A DNA stretch of 64,000 nt from Phallusia mammillata (GCA_003260075.1 QLIY01000017.1:186001-250000); one strand, 5' to 3'. Numbered from the stretch's first letter, positions 1 to 12,515 are shown. The notes: generated from the letters alone by a model not told the origin. Program-made: numbers and translations.

Positions 1-1261
1 TATGTATATTCGTTTTACTTATGTTCACGTTTCACTTATTTGTTTTATATGTTTCACTTATGTTCATATTTAAATGTATTTCTTACATGTTCTATTGTAA
101 AGTCACCTACATATTTTCTTAGTTTTCACTTAATTCCTTATTTCCACTTAATGCTGTTTTTCATTTGTCTTATTTTTCTTTGTCCTAGTGGCACGCTGTT
201 TCCACGCACTGTATTTTCCTCGCCGCATTTTCCCATCGTTAATTAGCGTTCCCGGATGTGCCGGGAAACCTTGTGATATTGCGCGAGCCGGTGATTGGCC
301 AACGGCCCGCAAATCTAGAGCCGTTTTGCACGTGTTGGACAAGAACGAGGCAGTCTTCTCTTGGGCGTCTCGTGAACGGTTGTTGTAGTGCCTTGCTTTT
401 ATGTTTATGTGTCGTTGTTGGTTTTACGTGCAGAGGTTTTGCGTGCTGGAGTTTTAGTAACGCCGCTGGAGTATTGCAATAATATATATAATATAATAAA
501 CTGTGAGACGCCCTTTTAGCAAAACCAGTGTTAGGTAGATCCGGCTTCCGTGGTGAGTCGTTACTGCAGGGTTCTGGACCGTTTACAGAATTGGGGAGAC
601 AGTCTCGGGGAATAGATCAGATTGGCAGGGCTTTTGGGACTTATTTGGCAAAGATAATACCGCCACCCGAAATCGCTAGACCCAATTCCGGGCTGTCAAA
701 ACAATTCGGTAACACAACACTCCGGCGTTTTTAATCCTGATAAAGTTTCTTCGGGATATCCATTTCAAAAGTCAGGTCCTTTTTCTAACACTATAGGGCA
801 TAGCCCATAGACTCTATGGCATAGAGTCATGTCACCATGATCAATTGTGACGCAATTACCCAAGTTTCGCGACGCTCTAAAAAGCGAATTAAATTGCGTG
901 AGAAGAGTATTAACAACCACTCTATGCAACGTAGCAATGCGCTTCAGTGAATTGTTGTTCATCACAATTGTGTGCCGGGGACGAGTCATAAACCCTGCTT
1001 GCTTTTTCTCTTATGTAAACTGTTCACATGACTGAAAAGTGTTGCTAAAGTTTTTATTGTAAGGGGGTATCGTACAATTGGACAAATATCTCAAAAAAAT
1101 AAGTCACATCTCTCAAAAAAAATCTCTAGCCTAGAGAGACAAATGTATAAGGAAATGTTTATTACTGAGCAGAGTACGAGCGTTTTGTTTTTAATGAACA
1201 CCCGGTACTTAATTTCGGGTACCACTATTTAGCGTACCCGTGAAAACGCTACGCCCCTTGG
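1..1261. other. Gene-free stretch at left edge
   Basis: I see no supportable gene. Bases 180-480 are more GC-rich than the rest and hold a CCAAT-like GATTGGCC, so they could be an edge of a gene lying outside the window, but nothing shows that. Bases about 700-1030 match sequence at 3250-3560 (the same stretch with ATCCTGATAAAGTTTCTT), which marks an old interspersed repeat. All open frames here are under 80 codons and have no recognisable content. Confidence 0.6.
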
Positions 1262-2150
1262 TGAAGTGTATAGGATCGCGAACATTAACTGTTTTCCATA
1301 TTTTTATGTAGCATATTTGTGTTATGCTATGTTTTTAAAGTTGGTTTTATGAAGGTTCCGGAAGTCCCGTGTAATTAAAAGTTTGAAGCGTATTGACCAA
1401 AGGAAATAAATGTAAAAGGAAATATTTATTACTGAGCAGAGTAAGGGTATGTTATTGTTAATAATCATTCGATGGTCTGTAATATTTTTGGCGTACCCGT
1501 GAAAACACAAGGTGATGAGTGATGACCCCCCCCCAACGCTTATACGTGCCGATTTCTGGCGGCCTTAAAAGCCCGGCGTTATACAGATGGCATGTCTACT
1601 AACACAAGAAGAAAATATAGCTAAACACTGATAGGTGGCGTAAAGAGCGCAGTTAATTTTATGGATAGTGATTTTGGGATAGGGTTGGAAGACTTAATTA
1701 ACTTAAGTGACTATAGGTTTTTAGGATGATATTATTGTTGTTATAATATAAAACCTCAGCCCAACCCCAATAGTCCCAACCACCGTCAGCAATTTTTACT
1801 CAAATTGCATTTAATATTTTGCGATTGATTCTTGCGCTACCTATCGGTATTTAGTAAATCCGTTAACTGTTTTTAGGTTCATCCTCAATTCGGTTTCGAA
1901 CCGAATCGTTTCATAGTTAGTTTCGCTTCATCACTTATTGATACAAATCGTGGTAAAAATTGAGAAAACAAATTTGTTGGCTAGCACAGAAATGCATCGA
2001 ATCATCGTGAGAAGTCGTTTCCTGGAAAGAATGTGTGACAAACAAGTAAAAGTCTATTCCCGCAGGGGCTCGTGTTTTTATTCCCCTTGTTACTTCGCTA
2101 CGAGTTGTGTAAATAAAAATGCTTTAATTTGGGTTACATCATCATCGAGC
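1262..2150 (+). repeat. Duplicated segment R1, copy 1
   Basis: This stretch is colinear and similar to 4982-5650. Shared landmarks in the same order are GAAGGTTCCGGAAGTCCCG against GAAGGTTCCGAAAGTCCCG, TTACTGAGCAGAGT, GGCGTACCCGTG, and a block around GGCGTAAAGAGCGCA. There is no coding capacity. The class is unknown; it is either a non-autonomous repeat or a local segmental duplicate. Confidence 0.7.
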
Positions 2151-2286
2151 TAAGTTCGATAAAAACTCTAAATCTAAAAAATATCTTACAATTTTGTTAG
2201 TTGTTACCGTGGTTAAAATTTGGAGTCACGCCCACACGAACTTTTGGCCAAATAGTTTTAAAACGGAAGGATGTTTTACTTTAGAG

Positions 2287-2365
2287 CAGTGGTTCCCAAC
2301 CTGGGGTTCGCGGATCCCTCAGGGGTCCGTGAGTTGGTTTTAGGTGGTCCGTGAAGGTAAATGTT
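2287..2365 (+). mobile_element. hAT-type left-end fragment
   Basis: CAGTGGTTCCCAACC followed by GGGGTTCGCGGATCC and GGTCCGTGA is the typical end of hAT-superfamily non-autonomous elements, as in the complete elements at 10481 and 55431. I found no matching right end or target-site duplication downstream, so this is a truncated copy. Confidence 0.6.
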
Positions 2366-2880
2366 TTTAGTACCATAAACCAAAATTTAAATATTGTTAA
2401 TTTTCCAAACCGTTTTTAAAATCTTGCATACGAGTGTAAAGTGTTTATTGCATCTTTGGACGAGAAACAAGCACGTTTTTGTAATTGTTACCTCCATTGT
2501 GACATCATAACACACACGGACAATAGATCTTTGCTTTAAGATTTGTACACCAAAAATGTTCGCTCGGTATATTAAAATTACCATTAATAAAAGGAAGTAG
2601 TAGAGTAATGAACCTGTTACTTGTCTGATTGAACATGTTTTGGGCCCTTATTACAAGTGCATGAATATACCATTAAATTTTTGTATTTTTACATAAAAGC
2701 TGTGTTTTAGTATTTAGCACGTTTTGTAGCACTGTGTGAAGTATATGTGTATGATTTATTTAAACTCTTAAGTTTTAGAACTTTGTGTTATGGGGAGTAG
2801 AAGACTCGGGAAAGGTATTTAATGATGTTAGTATCTTGATGGAGAATGGTGTTACGGTAAAAACTAAATTGCTTTCTCTG

Positions 2881-3240
2881 GAGTATTTTTGACGACCAAG
2901 TCATCACGATAAACTAAATTCTCGTAGGGGCTTAGGCTTTGTGTATTGTGAACAGAAACAGACAATCAACACAGAGTCACCTGCGAATGAATTGTATTGA
3001 GTGTATCCTGACGCAAGGCTCTACTTTTACTTGTTCAAAACGCCTTTTTATTGTCACGAAATACACGACCAAGAACCTATTGTAAATGTGTGGTTGACAG
3101 TTTGGCACCCAGAAGAAAGGGCTTATTGCTGAATTTTCAACAAAAGATTCTTTTGCAGAGGCATGGTTGGTTTGTTAAATCACTACCACCTGCGTTGTCG
3201 TAGTTTCATGATGCCCGTCACCCTGTTGCTTATCTGCATT
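2881..3240 (+). repeat. Interspersed repeat R2, copy
   Basis: The segment starting TTTTTGACGACCAAG, with CAATCAACAC and GAGTGTATCCTGA, recurs in diverged form at about 12550-12760, 4660-4960 and 5630-5680 plus 6365-6560. The last of these is interrupted by a MITE. It is not coding. The copies serve as empty-site references for the MITE at 5681-6364. Confidence 0.55.
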
Positions 3241-3709
3241 AGTCAATCCAAAGGAAACACAACACTCCGGTGTTTTTAATCCTGATAAAGTTTCTTAGGG
3301 GTATCCATTTCAAGAGTCAGATCCCTGCTCCACATTCAACATAAACGCACTGAAAGTTTCAACAAAACCAGTCTATAATTTGACTACTATTGTTGCAAAC
3401 AGTTGCTTCTTGGTACAATAGTTAACGTTTTCTAACATTATCGGGTTATGTTTGTGACCATGATCAATTGTGACGTAATTGCCTAAGTTTCTCAACACTC
3501 TAAAAAGCAAATTGCGTAAGAAGAGTATTAGCAACCACTCTATGCAACGTGGCAATGCGCTTCAGGGTGAAATCAGTAGCCTTACCGGAAATTAGCAAAC
3601 CTGTGATTGAGTTTTTGTGTTAGTAGCTCTACCCCTTTCGACTACATATGTCAGGTGCCGGTGCTTGCATGGCGGGGGTTGACCATCTTGTTTGCAAAAT
3701 GCTGTAAAG

Positions 3710-4591
3710 TAAGGGTTCCCAACCTTTTCACGATCCCGTACCACCTGGACGCTCTGCACTGCCACGCGTACCACCATAGAGCACTAATGTGCTCTACAGT
3801 GCTCTATGGNTAACAGAAAGTGACGTTTATGCATACTGGACCACATTTAATGGTCAATAAAATTGTATCTATTGTTTAAAGCAGGGCTTCTCAAACTGTG
3901 GGTCGCGACCCCAATTGGGGTCGCGGAATATAATTTTGGGGTCGCGAAACATTTTGCGTTATTATGTCAATCATAATAAATGGTATACGTGCATACATGT
4001 TTTGTTTACACATAATTCCCGTGTAGAGGCTCAGGAGTGCACAACCTTGTGGTGGTGAAATAAAGATCTGTGATGCGGCCGTCATAGCGAAAAGGTTGTG
4101 CACCCCTGGGCTATACCCATCAAGGGGTCGCGTAGAAATTTCTGTTCTAAAATGGGGTCGCAGAGCAAGAAAGTTCGAGTAGCCCTGCTCTATGGTACCA
4201 CTTCTTGCAGAACAACTATTTTGTTTGAATCATATTTTATTCAACGCTATCTTAAGCACCAAAACAGTAGATATATCTATCAAGGGCAATCATTTGACAT
4301 AATTAACGCCCACTGTGTCGCAGCGTTGTTCGGCTTTTCATAGCAACTATGCTTTTCGTTAAGAATTGACATGACCTGTATTTTGAAGATCGTAATGATA
4401 CGAAAAAACAGGAATAGTTACGTTACAATGACAATAGGCCTGGGACTGTTTTTTTGTAAACAAAACCAGACAAACAAAATATAAAGTTGCAAATTGAGGT
4501 TTTTGTGAACAAAACAGAAGCTACTCGCGTACCACTTGAAAACCCTTCGCGTACCACTAGTGGTACGCGTACCACCGGTTGGGAACCCCTG
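3710..4591 (+). mobile_element. hAT-type non-autonomous element with 8-bp TSD
   Basis: The left end AAGGGTTCCCAACC and right end GGTTGGGAACCCCTG are inverted repeats. CTGTAAAG at 3702-3709 and again at 4592-4599 is a perfect 8-bp target-site duplication, as expected for hAT. Sub-terminal sequence (CGTACCACCTGGACGCTC) is shared with the 14930-15227 element. There is no transposase. It is interrupted by a further insertion at 3810-4187. Confidence 0.85.
3810..4187 (+). mobile_element. Nested hAT-type insertion
   Basis: This sits inside the 3710-4591 element. CTCTATGG at 3802-3809 and 4188-4195 flanks it as an apparent TSD. A clear terminal pair, CAGGGCTTCTCAAACT at 3882 and GTTCGAGTAGCCCTG ending at 4187, encloses GGGTCGCG-rich ends. 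The 72 bases between the TSD and 3882, including one N, are unexplained. A smaller inverted pair at 4032-4108 (CAGGAGTGCACAACC / GGTTGTGCACCCCTG) may be a third nested element. Confidence 0.6.
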
Positions 4592-4981
4592 CTGTAAAGA
4601 TATTCAAGCAAAATTTTGCATTTGTCTAAGTTCACTCAGATATCGACCCATGTGACTTCTTTGTTCGGTATGTTCTCATAAAGTGTGTGTCAAAAAAGTC
4701 GTTGCGAATGCAAATGTTTTTAGTCAGCTGGAATTGTTAAATTTTTGTCTAATTTGATTTATGTATTACGTTTGCTCCGTTTCTTAGGACTTAGGTTCTA
4801 GGCATTTTCAACACATTGTCCAACAGGCGACAATCAATAGCTGCGTCACCTACGCCCGTTTTTCTCACAAGAGGTTTTTGTTACTTGTTCAACAGCAGAC
4901 TTTTGTATTATCAAAACATGACCCCAGCACCTATTGTGTATTCGTTTGTGGCACTCCGTCTATTGGCGAAGTGTATTGGCG

Positions 4982-5650
4982 AAGTGTATACAAAAGATCG
5001 TGAACATTGACTGTTTTTCATTGCTTTATGTAGCCTATTTTTGTTTGGTTTTATGAAGGTTCCGAAAGTCCCGTGTCAATACAAGCTTGAGGCGCATTGA
5101 CTAAAGGAAATAATTAAAGAAAATATTTGTTACTGAGCAGAGTGAGAGTATGTTATTGTTAATGAGCATCTGATATTCTGTAATACTTTTGGCGTACCCG
5201 TGCAAGCGAAAGGTGGTAACCCTCCCGCCTATACGTGCCCAGTTCTGGCGTCCTTAATGCCCGGCGTTATACTGATGGTATGTCTACTATAACACAAGAA
5301 CTCACAGTAGAAAATATAGCTATATACCGATAAGTGGCGTAAAGAGCGCATTTATTTTCATAAACAGTGATTTTGGGGTAGGGTTAGGGACGTAGCTAGC
5401 TTAAAAAGCTATGGGTTTTTAGGTTGATAATATTGTTGTTATATGATGAAACCGTCAGCACATTTTACACAATTTTTTTTATTGATACGAATCGTGACAA
5501 AAAATGAAAAAAACAAGTTTGTTGGCAAGCACAGAAATCCATCGCATCATCGCGAGAAGTCCTTTCCTGTAAAGTATGTGTTGTGATAAACGTAATAGCT
5601 TATTCCAGCAGGGGTTCGTGTTTTTATGTATTGTCCAACAGCAACAGACA
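4982..5650 (+). repeat. Duplicated segment R1, copy 2
   Basis: Diverged colinear copy of 1262-2150, about 220 bp shorter because of internal deletions. It has no coding capacity. It runs directly into an R2 repeat remnant that holds the MITE starting at 5681. Confidence 0.65.
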
Positions 5651-5680
5651 ATAACACCAGCTTCACCTACGCCTGAACTA

Positions 5681-6364
5681 AGGCTGCGTTCACACATAGG
5701 CACCGCCACGTGGTTTCGTACCAGGTGTTCATACTCCGCGCGTTCACACTGAGCAAAAAACGTCGTTCACACTAGACGGTTTTCGCGACGAGGCATCGCG
5801 TTTTTGGCTGGTGTGGACGACAGGTTTTGACGTCTGAAGACAGGTTTCGCGACGAGAGAAAAGTGTGGTTTCGAACCTGATGTTGTTGAAAAAACTCACT
5901 ACTATCGCCAGTTTTATTTGATTTTATTTGAAGAAAGTGTACCCTAGCTGCTGGGTAGCCCAATGCAATTTTCTGAAAACTTCCTTATGGCTCTTTGCCG
6001 TTAAAATCATGAGGTGAACTTCCTCTGCACTCCAAAGTTGAATTAATTTTGTGACTTCTTTTTAGACCATAGTATACCTCGTTCACCCATTTTCGGCACG
6101 CAAAGAAACACTCAGTTAACAAAATTAGACAGAACTTATTATAAACCAACGTACAAACCGCTGTATTCGGTTTCGCGCCTTGCTTCGTTGAGACACGGTT
6201 TTCAAACCTTGCGTCGTTCAGACACGGGTTTCACGACCACGTTTAGGCGCGAAACCACCTCTTTTCGTGCCAGGTTTCGGTAGGTGACGTTTCGTTCACA
6301 CTACCAGAAAGTTTCATTCCTAGTAGCGAAAACCTACCGCGGTGCCCGAGTGTGAACGCAGCCT
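5681..6364 (+). mobile_element. MITE with GGCTGCGTTCACAC ends
   Basis: AGGCTGCGTTCACAC at 5681 is the inverted complement of GTGTGAACGCAGCCT ending at 6364. Further GTTCACAC sub-terminal repeats lie inside both ends. It interrupts an R2 repeat whose uninterrupted copies are seen near 2995 and 12645, which supports a real insertion. The superfamily is unclear because no clean target-site duplication could be read, and there is no transposase. Confidence 0.7.
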
Positions 6365-6583
6365 GAGTGTAGCCTGAAGCAAGGTTTTTTTGTTACTTGA
6401 TGAAAAACCTTTTACATTATCACAAAGTACATGCCACAACAACCTATTGTGAACATGTGGTTGACTTTTACGAAACTCCAGATGCTTATTAGTGAATTTC
6501 AAACAAAAGATTGTTTTACAAAGGAATGCGTTATCATAACACCCGCATCATCATAGTTACTTTTGTAGCTCGGTGTCGCAGTG

Positions 6584-6640
6584 CCCCCCCCCCGCGGGCC
6601 ACTCAGAACCTTCCTGCGGGCCACGGGTTGGACACCCCTG
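6584..6640 (+). mobile_element. Poly-C tract joined to hAT right end
   Basis: Ten Cs are followed by GCGGGCCACTCAGAACC and the right terminus GGGTTGGACACCCCTG. The matching left end (expected CAGGGGTGTCCAACC) is absent. The element body appears to have been replaced by the homopolymer. Compare the poly-G-truncated element at 47939. Confidence 0.55.
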
Positions 6641-9181
6641 TCATAAACAGTACTTTATATTAGTTAATCTATAGAGAATTAACAAAGAACTATTATTGGA
6701 ATATATTACAATGTATATTGAGTAGTGTAGACTGTAGAAGGTATAAAAATGTCCCCTGTTGCAATGCTCAAGCACGAACTTAAAAGCTTGAAGAAAAACA
6801 AAATGACCTGAAAGTAAAAAAACAGCGAATCCTGTTATTTCACCATTTTAATAACCACTTATGCCAAAGTTTGCATTTATGTAGTTTTTGCGCTTTCGTT
6901 TCCACAACTTGTCTTATCATTGTTCCGTATCATTACTGTTTGACGTCCCTACTGATAAACTGTGCCGTTTTCTTCAATTGCTCTTGTAATGCACAACCTG
7001 CGATGATGACAGATGTGGTCTGTCATATGTGGTCTGTCATATGTGTATATGTGAGTATAAGTTTTTATTAGCTTTTTAGTAGTAATCGTATGTACTTGAT
7101 CTTTGCATCATGAATTCAAAGACTTAACTGCGCCCATTTAATCATTCACAGAGTCAGTTTGTATCCTCATTGGAATGCAAAATCACTGTGGCATTTATTA
7201 TACACATGAGTGCGTAGTTTATTCCACACTTTTGACCTTCTAACCCTGTACGTATTAAAAATAAACAAACTTTCTGTATCATGTATCATGCTAGTGATAG
7301 TTAGTTTTGGTGATTTAGGGGGTGTTTTTTTAGTCTTAGACGAATCGTAGTAAAGTATTTCGTTGGGAATGTGTTTCGTGAAGTAAAGGTTCTCTCTAGA
7401 AGTAAGTAATAGACGCCTTGAGTTTCTAAAAATTCCACATATAGGTTAGTTATTTCAATGTGATTAGCGAAGCAGCAGTAAAACTGTTTCGATGTCGTGT
7501 CTATTTTCTGTAATCTGAAAAACATCGGGTGCCATGATTATTCATCACACTCGTGATATTAAACAGAGCAATATTTCCACTCCCAGCTGAATAAAAATAA
7601 TTGGGCTGGTCACGAGTCGTGACTCACGACTGGACAAAACAAGGTAGCGACTCCATTATTCCGTTTAAATCCACCGTTTACACGCTAAACAAAAACATAA
7701 CCGGTTAGATATAAGTGAGCTAACTTATCACCTGCTCACAAATTAACAAGACACAACACAGACAGCAGAAGCACCATTTTTACGTAATCAATGTAGAACC
7801 TATAGCAACGGTGGAAAAAGTGGGCGTGTATAACGTTGACAAATTACCACGCCGTAGCACATGTGATGTGTGGTAGTTTGCGATGTTGCTTGATGGCTGT
7901 ATAATACAGGTTGTATAGGTGGACGTATTGCTTAGGGCAGAGTCAGGTAAACTTTGGATCAGAGTAGAATCAAATTCATCTTGTCATTTCTTGCCTTTTG
8001 ATTTGCATTGTAAACTGGATGTATTCATTTTTTCATACATGTGACGACCTTATATTGCATAATCAGTGAAGCGTATCGTAAGCAGGCCGTGTTGTAGTAG
8101 CTGCTGTAAAAGTTACACCTGAAATAACTTTTTTAGATCGCAGTCAAAGCTGGTAATGTTGTTCTTTTGTCACAGTTACGCTAAATTGATCGCAGTTACG
8201 TTTATCAAGTAACTTTTAGTTATAGCTCTGCAGTGCATTGTCATTTTGATTTTAAACATTTTAGGTAGTCTTTGCAGAAGTTTAAACTGAAGCATTTGGC
8301 CTTAGCCGGTGATTCTCGCCGAACTATTAAATATGTATTAACAGCACAGAGACATTTTTTAAGTGACAAATTATTACCCAATGTGTTAAAAATCAAACAA
8401 GCTCAGCTAACATGCCAAAAAGCTTGATAAAACATTGTGTAATAAACACTTAAGTGTTTATATGATTTCTTGCAGGTGTGTATTCTCGTTTGTAAATAGT
8501 AGAAATTTATAGAAAGCATCCCCCCCCCCGCCGCCATTGGTCAGTTTTTTTGAAAAAAAAACATTCCGGCGTTTTCATTTCATGCCAACCATATATTTTA
8601 GGTGATTAAATAAAGCTTCACATGCTTGGTATCTCATTCAAGAGTCAGGTCACTGTTTTTCTTCGCCGAAATCGCACTCAAGTCTTCCACATAAAAGCGT
8701 GTGTTTGTAATAAGGCAATGTATGATTAGTAGCCTAAACCTAACTCGTACAGGAATCATCCGATATGACGTTTAACCACCTGAAACGATGCACAATGTGA
8801 AATATAAGACGTTTAAAAATATGTGTTTTTAGAATGGTGTTGTATTGTCATTTAAAGTGCACCTGAATTCCTGATTATCATGTGTATACTGTCTCAAATT
8901 TCACATACCATACACAGCTTGTACGTGAATGGCACAACTACATTTTTAAAATTTGACACTACTAGCGCTATATAACGTTTCGACTTATGAAAACGGTAAG
9001 GTCAGTTCACATGAGGAAAAGCAAATAAAGAGTGTGCACCAGCCGTTTTTTACCACTTCATAGATTATATCTTGTAACTTCGTTGATCGTTGCTGATCCG
9101 TTGCTGTTGCTGATCGTTGTTCTAGATAGCATTAAATCAGATTCATTGAAGGAGTGATAGAAATTTAAAAATTATACAGTC
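6641..9181. other. Gene-free stretch upstream of MMACHC
   Basis: No exon or recognisable gene was found. There is a small hairpin at about 7617 (AGTCGTGACTCACGACT), a C10 tract at 8520-8529, and repeat remnants around 8560-8700 related to those at 700 and 3250. The last few hundred bases should contain the promoter and 5' UTR of the gene at 9182, but I see no TATA box or other decisive element. Confidence 0.5.
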
Positions 9182-9898
9182 ATGTCTGATGAAATACTAT
9201 CAAATCTGAAAGAATATTTGGAACCACGTGGATTAGAAACTTATTTGTTTCAAGTTGGTTGGTACAACGAACTTGTTGATGAACAGTTCAAGTTACCTTA
9301 CAGGGATGATACAACATGTGCACTTATTCTGTCAATTCCTTCGTTTTTCGAAAATTGCTTTTTGCCGTACCTGCGTGAAAATATTGATAACGATGAAATC
9401 ATCAGGAAACCTATCGACTCTTGCACTGAATTTCATGTGACCACCGCAGTCGAAAGGCTTGGAATGAACAATGTGCACATCATCTATGCTGATGAGAAGG
9501 ATGACAACAAACAATATAAGGTTCTTGTACAACGTGCCGCACATGTTGCTGGTGCAACATATTACTATCAGCGTGATGATGTGGAAAACGATCCTTGGGA
9601 AGAGGAAGAGAATATTTATGGCGTCTGCATTCATCCACAATTCGGTGGGTGGTTTTTTATGAGAGCAGTACTGGTTTTTGAAGACGTAGCAAGTTATTTG
9701 GAGTACAGAGAGCCTGTAGATTGTGTGCCAGAAAGAAGCCAGAGAATTGAGCTTCTGACTCGAGCTAATAGTTCTTCATCTTCACCGACTTGGAGAGATA
9801 TAATTCCAGTCAGAGAACGGTACTCTGAACAAAACCAGTGTTTTGACACACGATCAAGCGACCCAACCCGGGAATTTCTACGTAAATTTCTTAACTAG
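9182..9898 (+). CDS. MMACHC: MMACHC (cblC) cobalamin-processing protein
   Basis: 238-aa cytosolic flavin- and glutathione-dependent enzyme that strips the upper ligand from incoming vitamin B12 (decyanation or dealkylation) and hands it to MMADHC for methylcobalamin and adenosylcobalamin synthesis. Family signatures seen are FQVGWYNEL (23-31), HVAGATYYYQRDDVENDPW (121-139), GVCIHPQFGGWF (147-158) and RERYSEQN (211-218). By alignment to human MMACHC, His121 matches the cobalamin-proximal His122, and Arg161 and Arg205 match Arg161 and Arg206, sites altered in cblC disease; these comparisons are from memory. The frame is open from ATG (purine at -3) to TAG with no intron, whereas the human gene is split. 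It lacks the Pro/Ser-rich human C-terminal tail (human about 282 aa), which is poorly conserved. TTATACAG lies two bases before the ATG and could be a 5'-UTR cis- or trans-splice acceptor. No nearby AATAAA was found. Confidence 0.95.
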   Translation: MSDEILSNLKEYLEPRGLETYLFQVGWYNELVDEQFKLPYRDDTTCALILSIPSFFENCFLPYLRENIDNDEIIRKPIDSCTEFHVTTAVERLGMNNVHIIYADEKDDNKQYKVLVQRAAHVAGATYYYQRDDVENDPWEEEENIYGVCIHPQFGGWFFMRAVLVFEDVASYLEYREPVDCVPERSQRIELLTRANSSSSSPTWRDIIPVRERYSEQNQCFDTRSSDPTREFLRKFLN

Positions 9899-10480
9899 GA
9901 ATACGTAAAAAAGACAGTGGTAGTGATCATGGACTTTATCGTGTACAACTGCATTTCCTTTTTCAGCGTTTTCCAAATTTCGTATTTTTGCTCGTATACA
10001 TTACAGATGATTTTTGTACGCAATTTTTTGTACAAAACACCTTTTATGGTTTCATTGAAATGACTAGTCGCAATTTTTTTCGTTTGTTCAGTAACGTTCA
10101 AAATTGCCATTTTCTGAATGAAAGCAAGTAGTACCGCATGTTTTGCCCCCTTAAAAGTGCGACAACTATGTATTTTGTGTCTCATGATATGTTTTGGTGT
10201 TCCGCGTGTTTATTTTGCAGCACTGTGTGAAATTACACACAAAACGGTTTTCCTGAAACCTTGGAGTTTTATAATTTTGTGTCAAGGAAAGTAAAAGACG
10301 CATCAGATATAAAGGTATAAAACAATGATGCTATAGTTTCTTGCTGGAGAGTTACGCTAAAAGTTGCGGGACCAGATTTAGTTTGGCAACGATGGTTTGT
10401 TTTGAAATATAAGACTACAATGCGCTTTTATAGTGTCACATAAGTTCCTTAACAAAGCTATGTTGAGCGACAGTATAGAT

Positions 10481-10785
10481 CAGTGGTTCCCACTTTTTTT
10501 GTCCTGTGCACCATTTCAGTCGTCATTCAAATCTAATTCTCCCCTACAAATTTAGTTTGCTAAAATATGGTTCACATTAACATTTTAATGTGATTCTTAT
10601 AACAGAAATTAAACTCTCGATTATAAGCTTAAATCGATTATACGAGAACTTTCTTTTTCTCATCTCATATATGACAAATGCTGCAATAACACAACACATA
10701 GCACAGGCAATCAGTAAGAGATTAATATTGTGACACAAATACCCCCCTACAAATTACCAAATTCCTCCCTGGTTGGGAACCACTG
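10481..10785 (+). mobile_element. hAT-type non-autonomous element
   Basis: Terminal pair CAGTGGTTCCCAC and GTTGGGAACCACTG. The flanks GTATAGAT and GTGTAGGA are an 8-bp target-site duplication with three mismatches, so the insertion is old. It lies about 0.6 kb downstream of MMACHC and has no coding content. Confidence 0.75.
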
Positions 10786-11569
10786 GTGTAGGAGAAGAAT
10801 TCACCCTTTACGTGAGGTTATCGCACAAGAACACTGGGTGAACAAATGCAATTAAAAATCTTGGCTCAACCCAACTGTACATATTAGGTCATCGCAGTTA
10901 AATTCACCAATTAGGTAATTTACAATTAGTCACAAATACAAAGAGACTCACCAATAACAATCGTCTACACGACAAAACATGCCTTTTCAATACAACTGAC
11001 GCAGAACCGTACTTCATCGATGTCTAAAAATAAAAGAACTAAACTACATCGTGTTATCACACAAAACTGGCATTTAATTGTTACGTCATACAAAGCAATT
11101 GATTGCAGCACAAGTTGTAGTGAAAAATGCGGGAATTAATATAAATCAGGAATTACTGGCAAATGAGGTGTAACATTGATAATACGTCCACATAGTCATA
11201 AAGCATACCATATTAACTACAGTTGTTTTTATTGTCATTGCAAAATACGATGCAAGTTTATGAAGTATAAAAAGTATGATAAACTGGTTCGCTAGCTTGT
11301 CAACACACGATTCTTTTCAAAACATGTATTATGTCAGGCATTTTAGTTTTATTACAAAATCGGTTTCGGCCCGAATCGTTTTAGTTAAGTTTGATTATTA
11401 ATACCAGTCTTGGTAAAATACTTAAATTCTGACCAAACAAATTTGTCGCCCAGCACTGAAATCCGTCCAAACGACCAAGGACAAAAGCCTTATGTATTCC
11501 TGTATTCCTTTCACTTGAAAGTGTTTGTGTAACATATAGCATGGATATGATATCACGGATACCCTATAC

Positions 11570-12515
11570 CAGTGCTCTTCAACCGGGTATACTGTATACC
11601 CAAGTGTATACCACATTAAAACTAGGGTATACGACTGAAGAAAGGTATACGAAGGGAATACACCTGAGGTCAGTGTTACTAAACGTAACTATTTTTATGA
11701 AATGCAGGAAGACATAGCATATTGACCTATGTGAGACTGACCTGCTTGTTGTAATTATTATTGCGTCAGGTTGGGATTGTTGCGTCAATAATGTGAATTA
11801 TGAAGCAAATAAACACATACCTGGAGTATCTGTTAAGGTTGAATAATGTACTTTCTGAAATTTTACTTTTAATATTCCTGGAGTAAAGGATTGCGAATAC
11901 AAAAATTTGAGAACACGTCAACACCACACCACATGAGAATCAGTCAACACCACACCACATGTCCAAATCGCTGAAAGAATGCAGCAACAAGCCAGCCATT
12001 AAATCAACTTCTTACGTTTACACACTTTTGTATGCTAAATTTCCTGGACGTAGCACAGGAGGTGCACAACCTTTCCGCTGTGACGGCCGCATCGTGAATC
12101 TTTATTAACAGTGCCTGATAGCCAATTTAATTTCTAGCTTACGTAGAACAGTCTGGGATCAGACTCTACTGTTTATAACGTCACCATCTAAATCGTGACG
12201 CTAATGATGCCTGTTTTCGCATTGTTTACCCATAATAGGCTTACAAAAAGTCTCAAACATGCGGCTTCTGGGCTGTTAATATTTTTCCCAGCCCCTCAAA
12301 CAAGTTTTGCAAAACCAAATATTTCGGTTTACATGTTCACGGCCACAGGTTGTGTACTCCTGGCCTTGTATAACAATAATTCACGCGACCAGGCAAGTAC
12401 CTGTTGGTAGACTGTTACTTTCTGTGCACATTAATAAATTGCTATGTGTAGGGTATACAAAGTTGCTCAAAAATTGCAAAAGGTATACAACGGGGAAAAA
12501 GGTTGAAGAGCACTG
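11570..12515 (+). mobile_element. hAT-type element with perfect TSD
   Basis: CAGTGCTCTTCAACC and GGTTGAAGAGCACTG are perfect 15-bp inverted ends, flanked on both sides by CCCTATAC (11562-11569 and 12516-12523). It is 946 bp long, partly because a second element is nested at 12056-12362. No transposase frame remains. Confidence 0.9.
12056..12362 (+). mobile_element. Nested hAT-type element
   Basis: Inverted ends CAGGAGGTGCACAACC and GGTTGTGTACTCCTG lie inside the 11570-12515 element. The internal GTGACGGCCGCAT resembles the sequence at 4075-4085. The flanking 8-mers do not match well, so the TSD is eroded. Confidence 0.65.

Noticed and set aside
3882..3897. CAGGGCTTCTCAAACT as the start of a simple element with its own TSD
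   Set aside because: The flanks GTTTAAAG and CTCTATGG do not match. The only matching duplication begins 72 bp earlier next to an N, so the boundary is left open.
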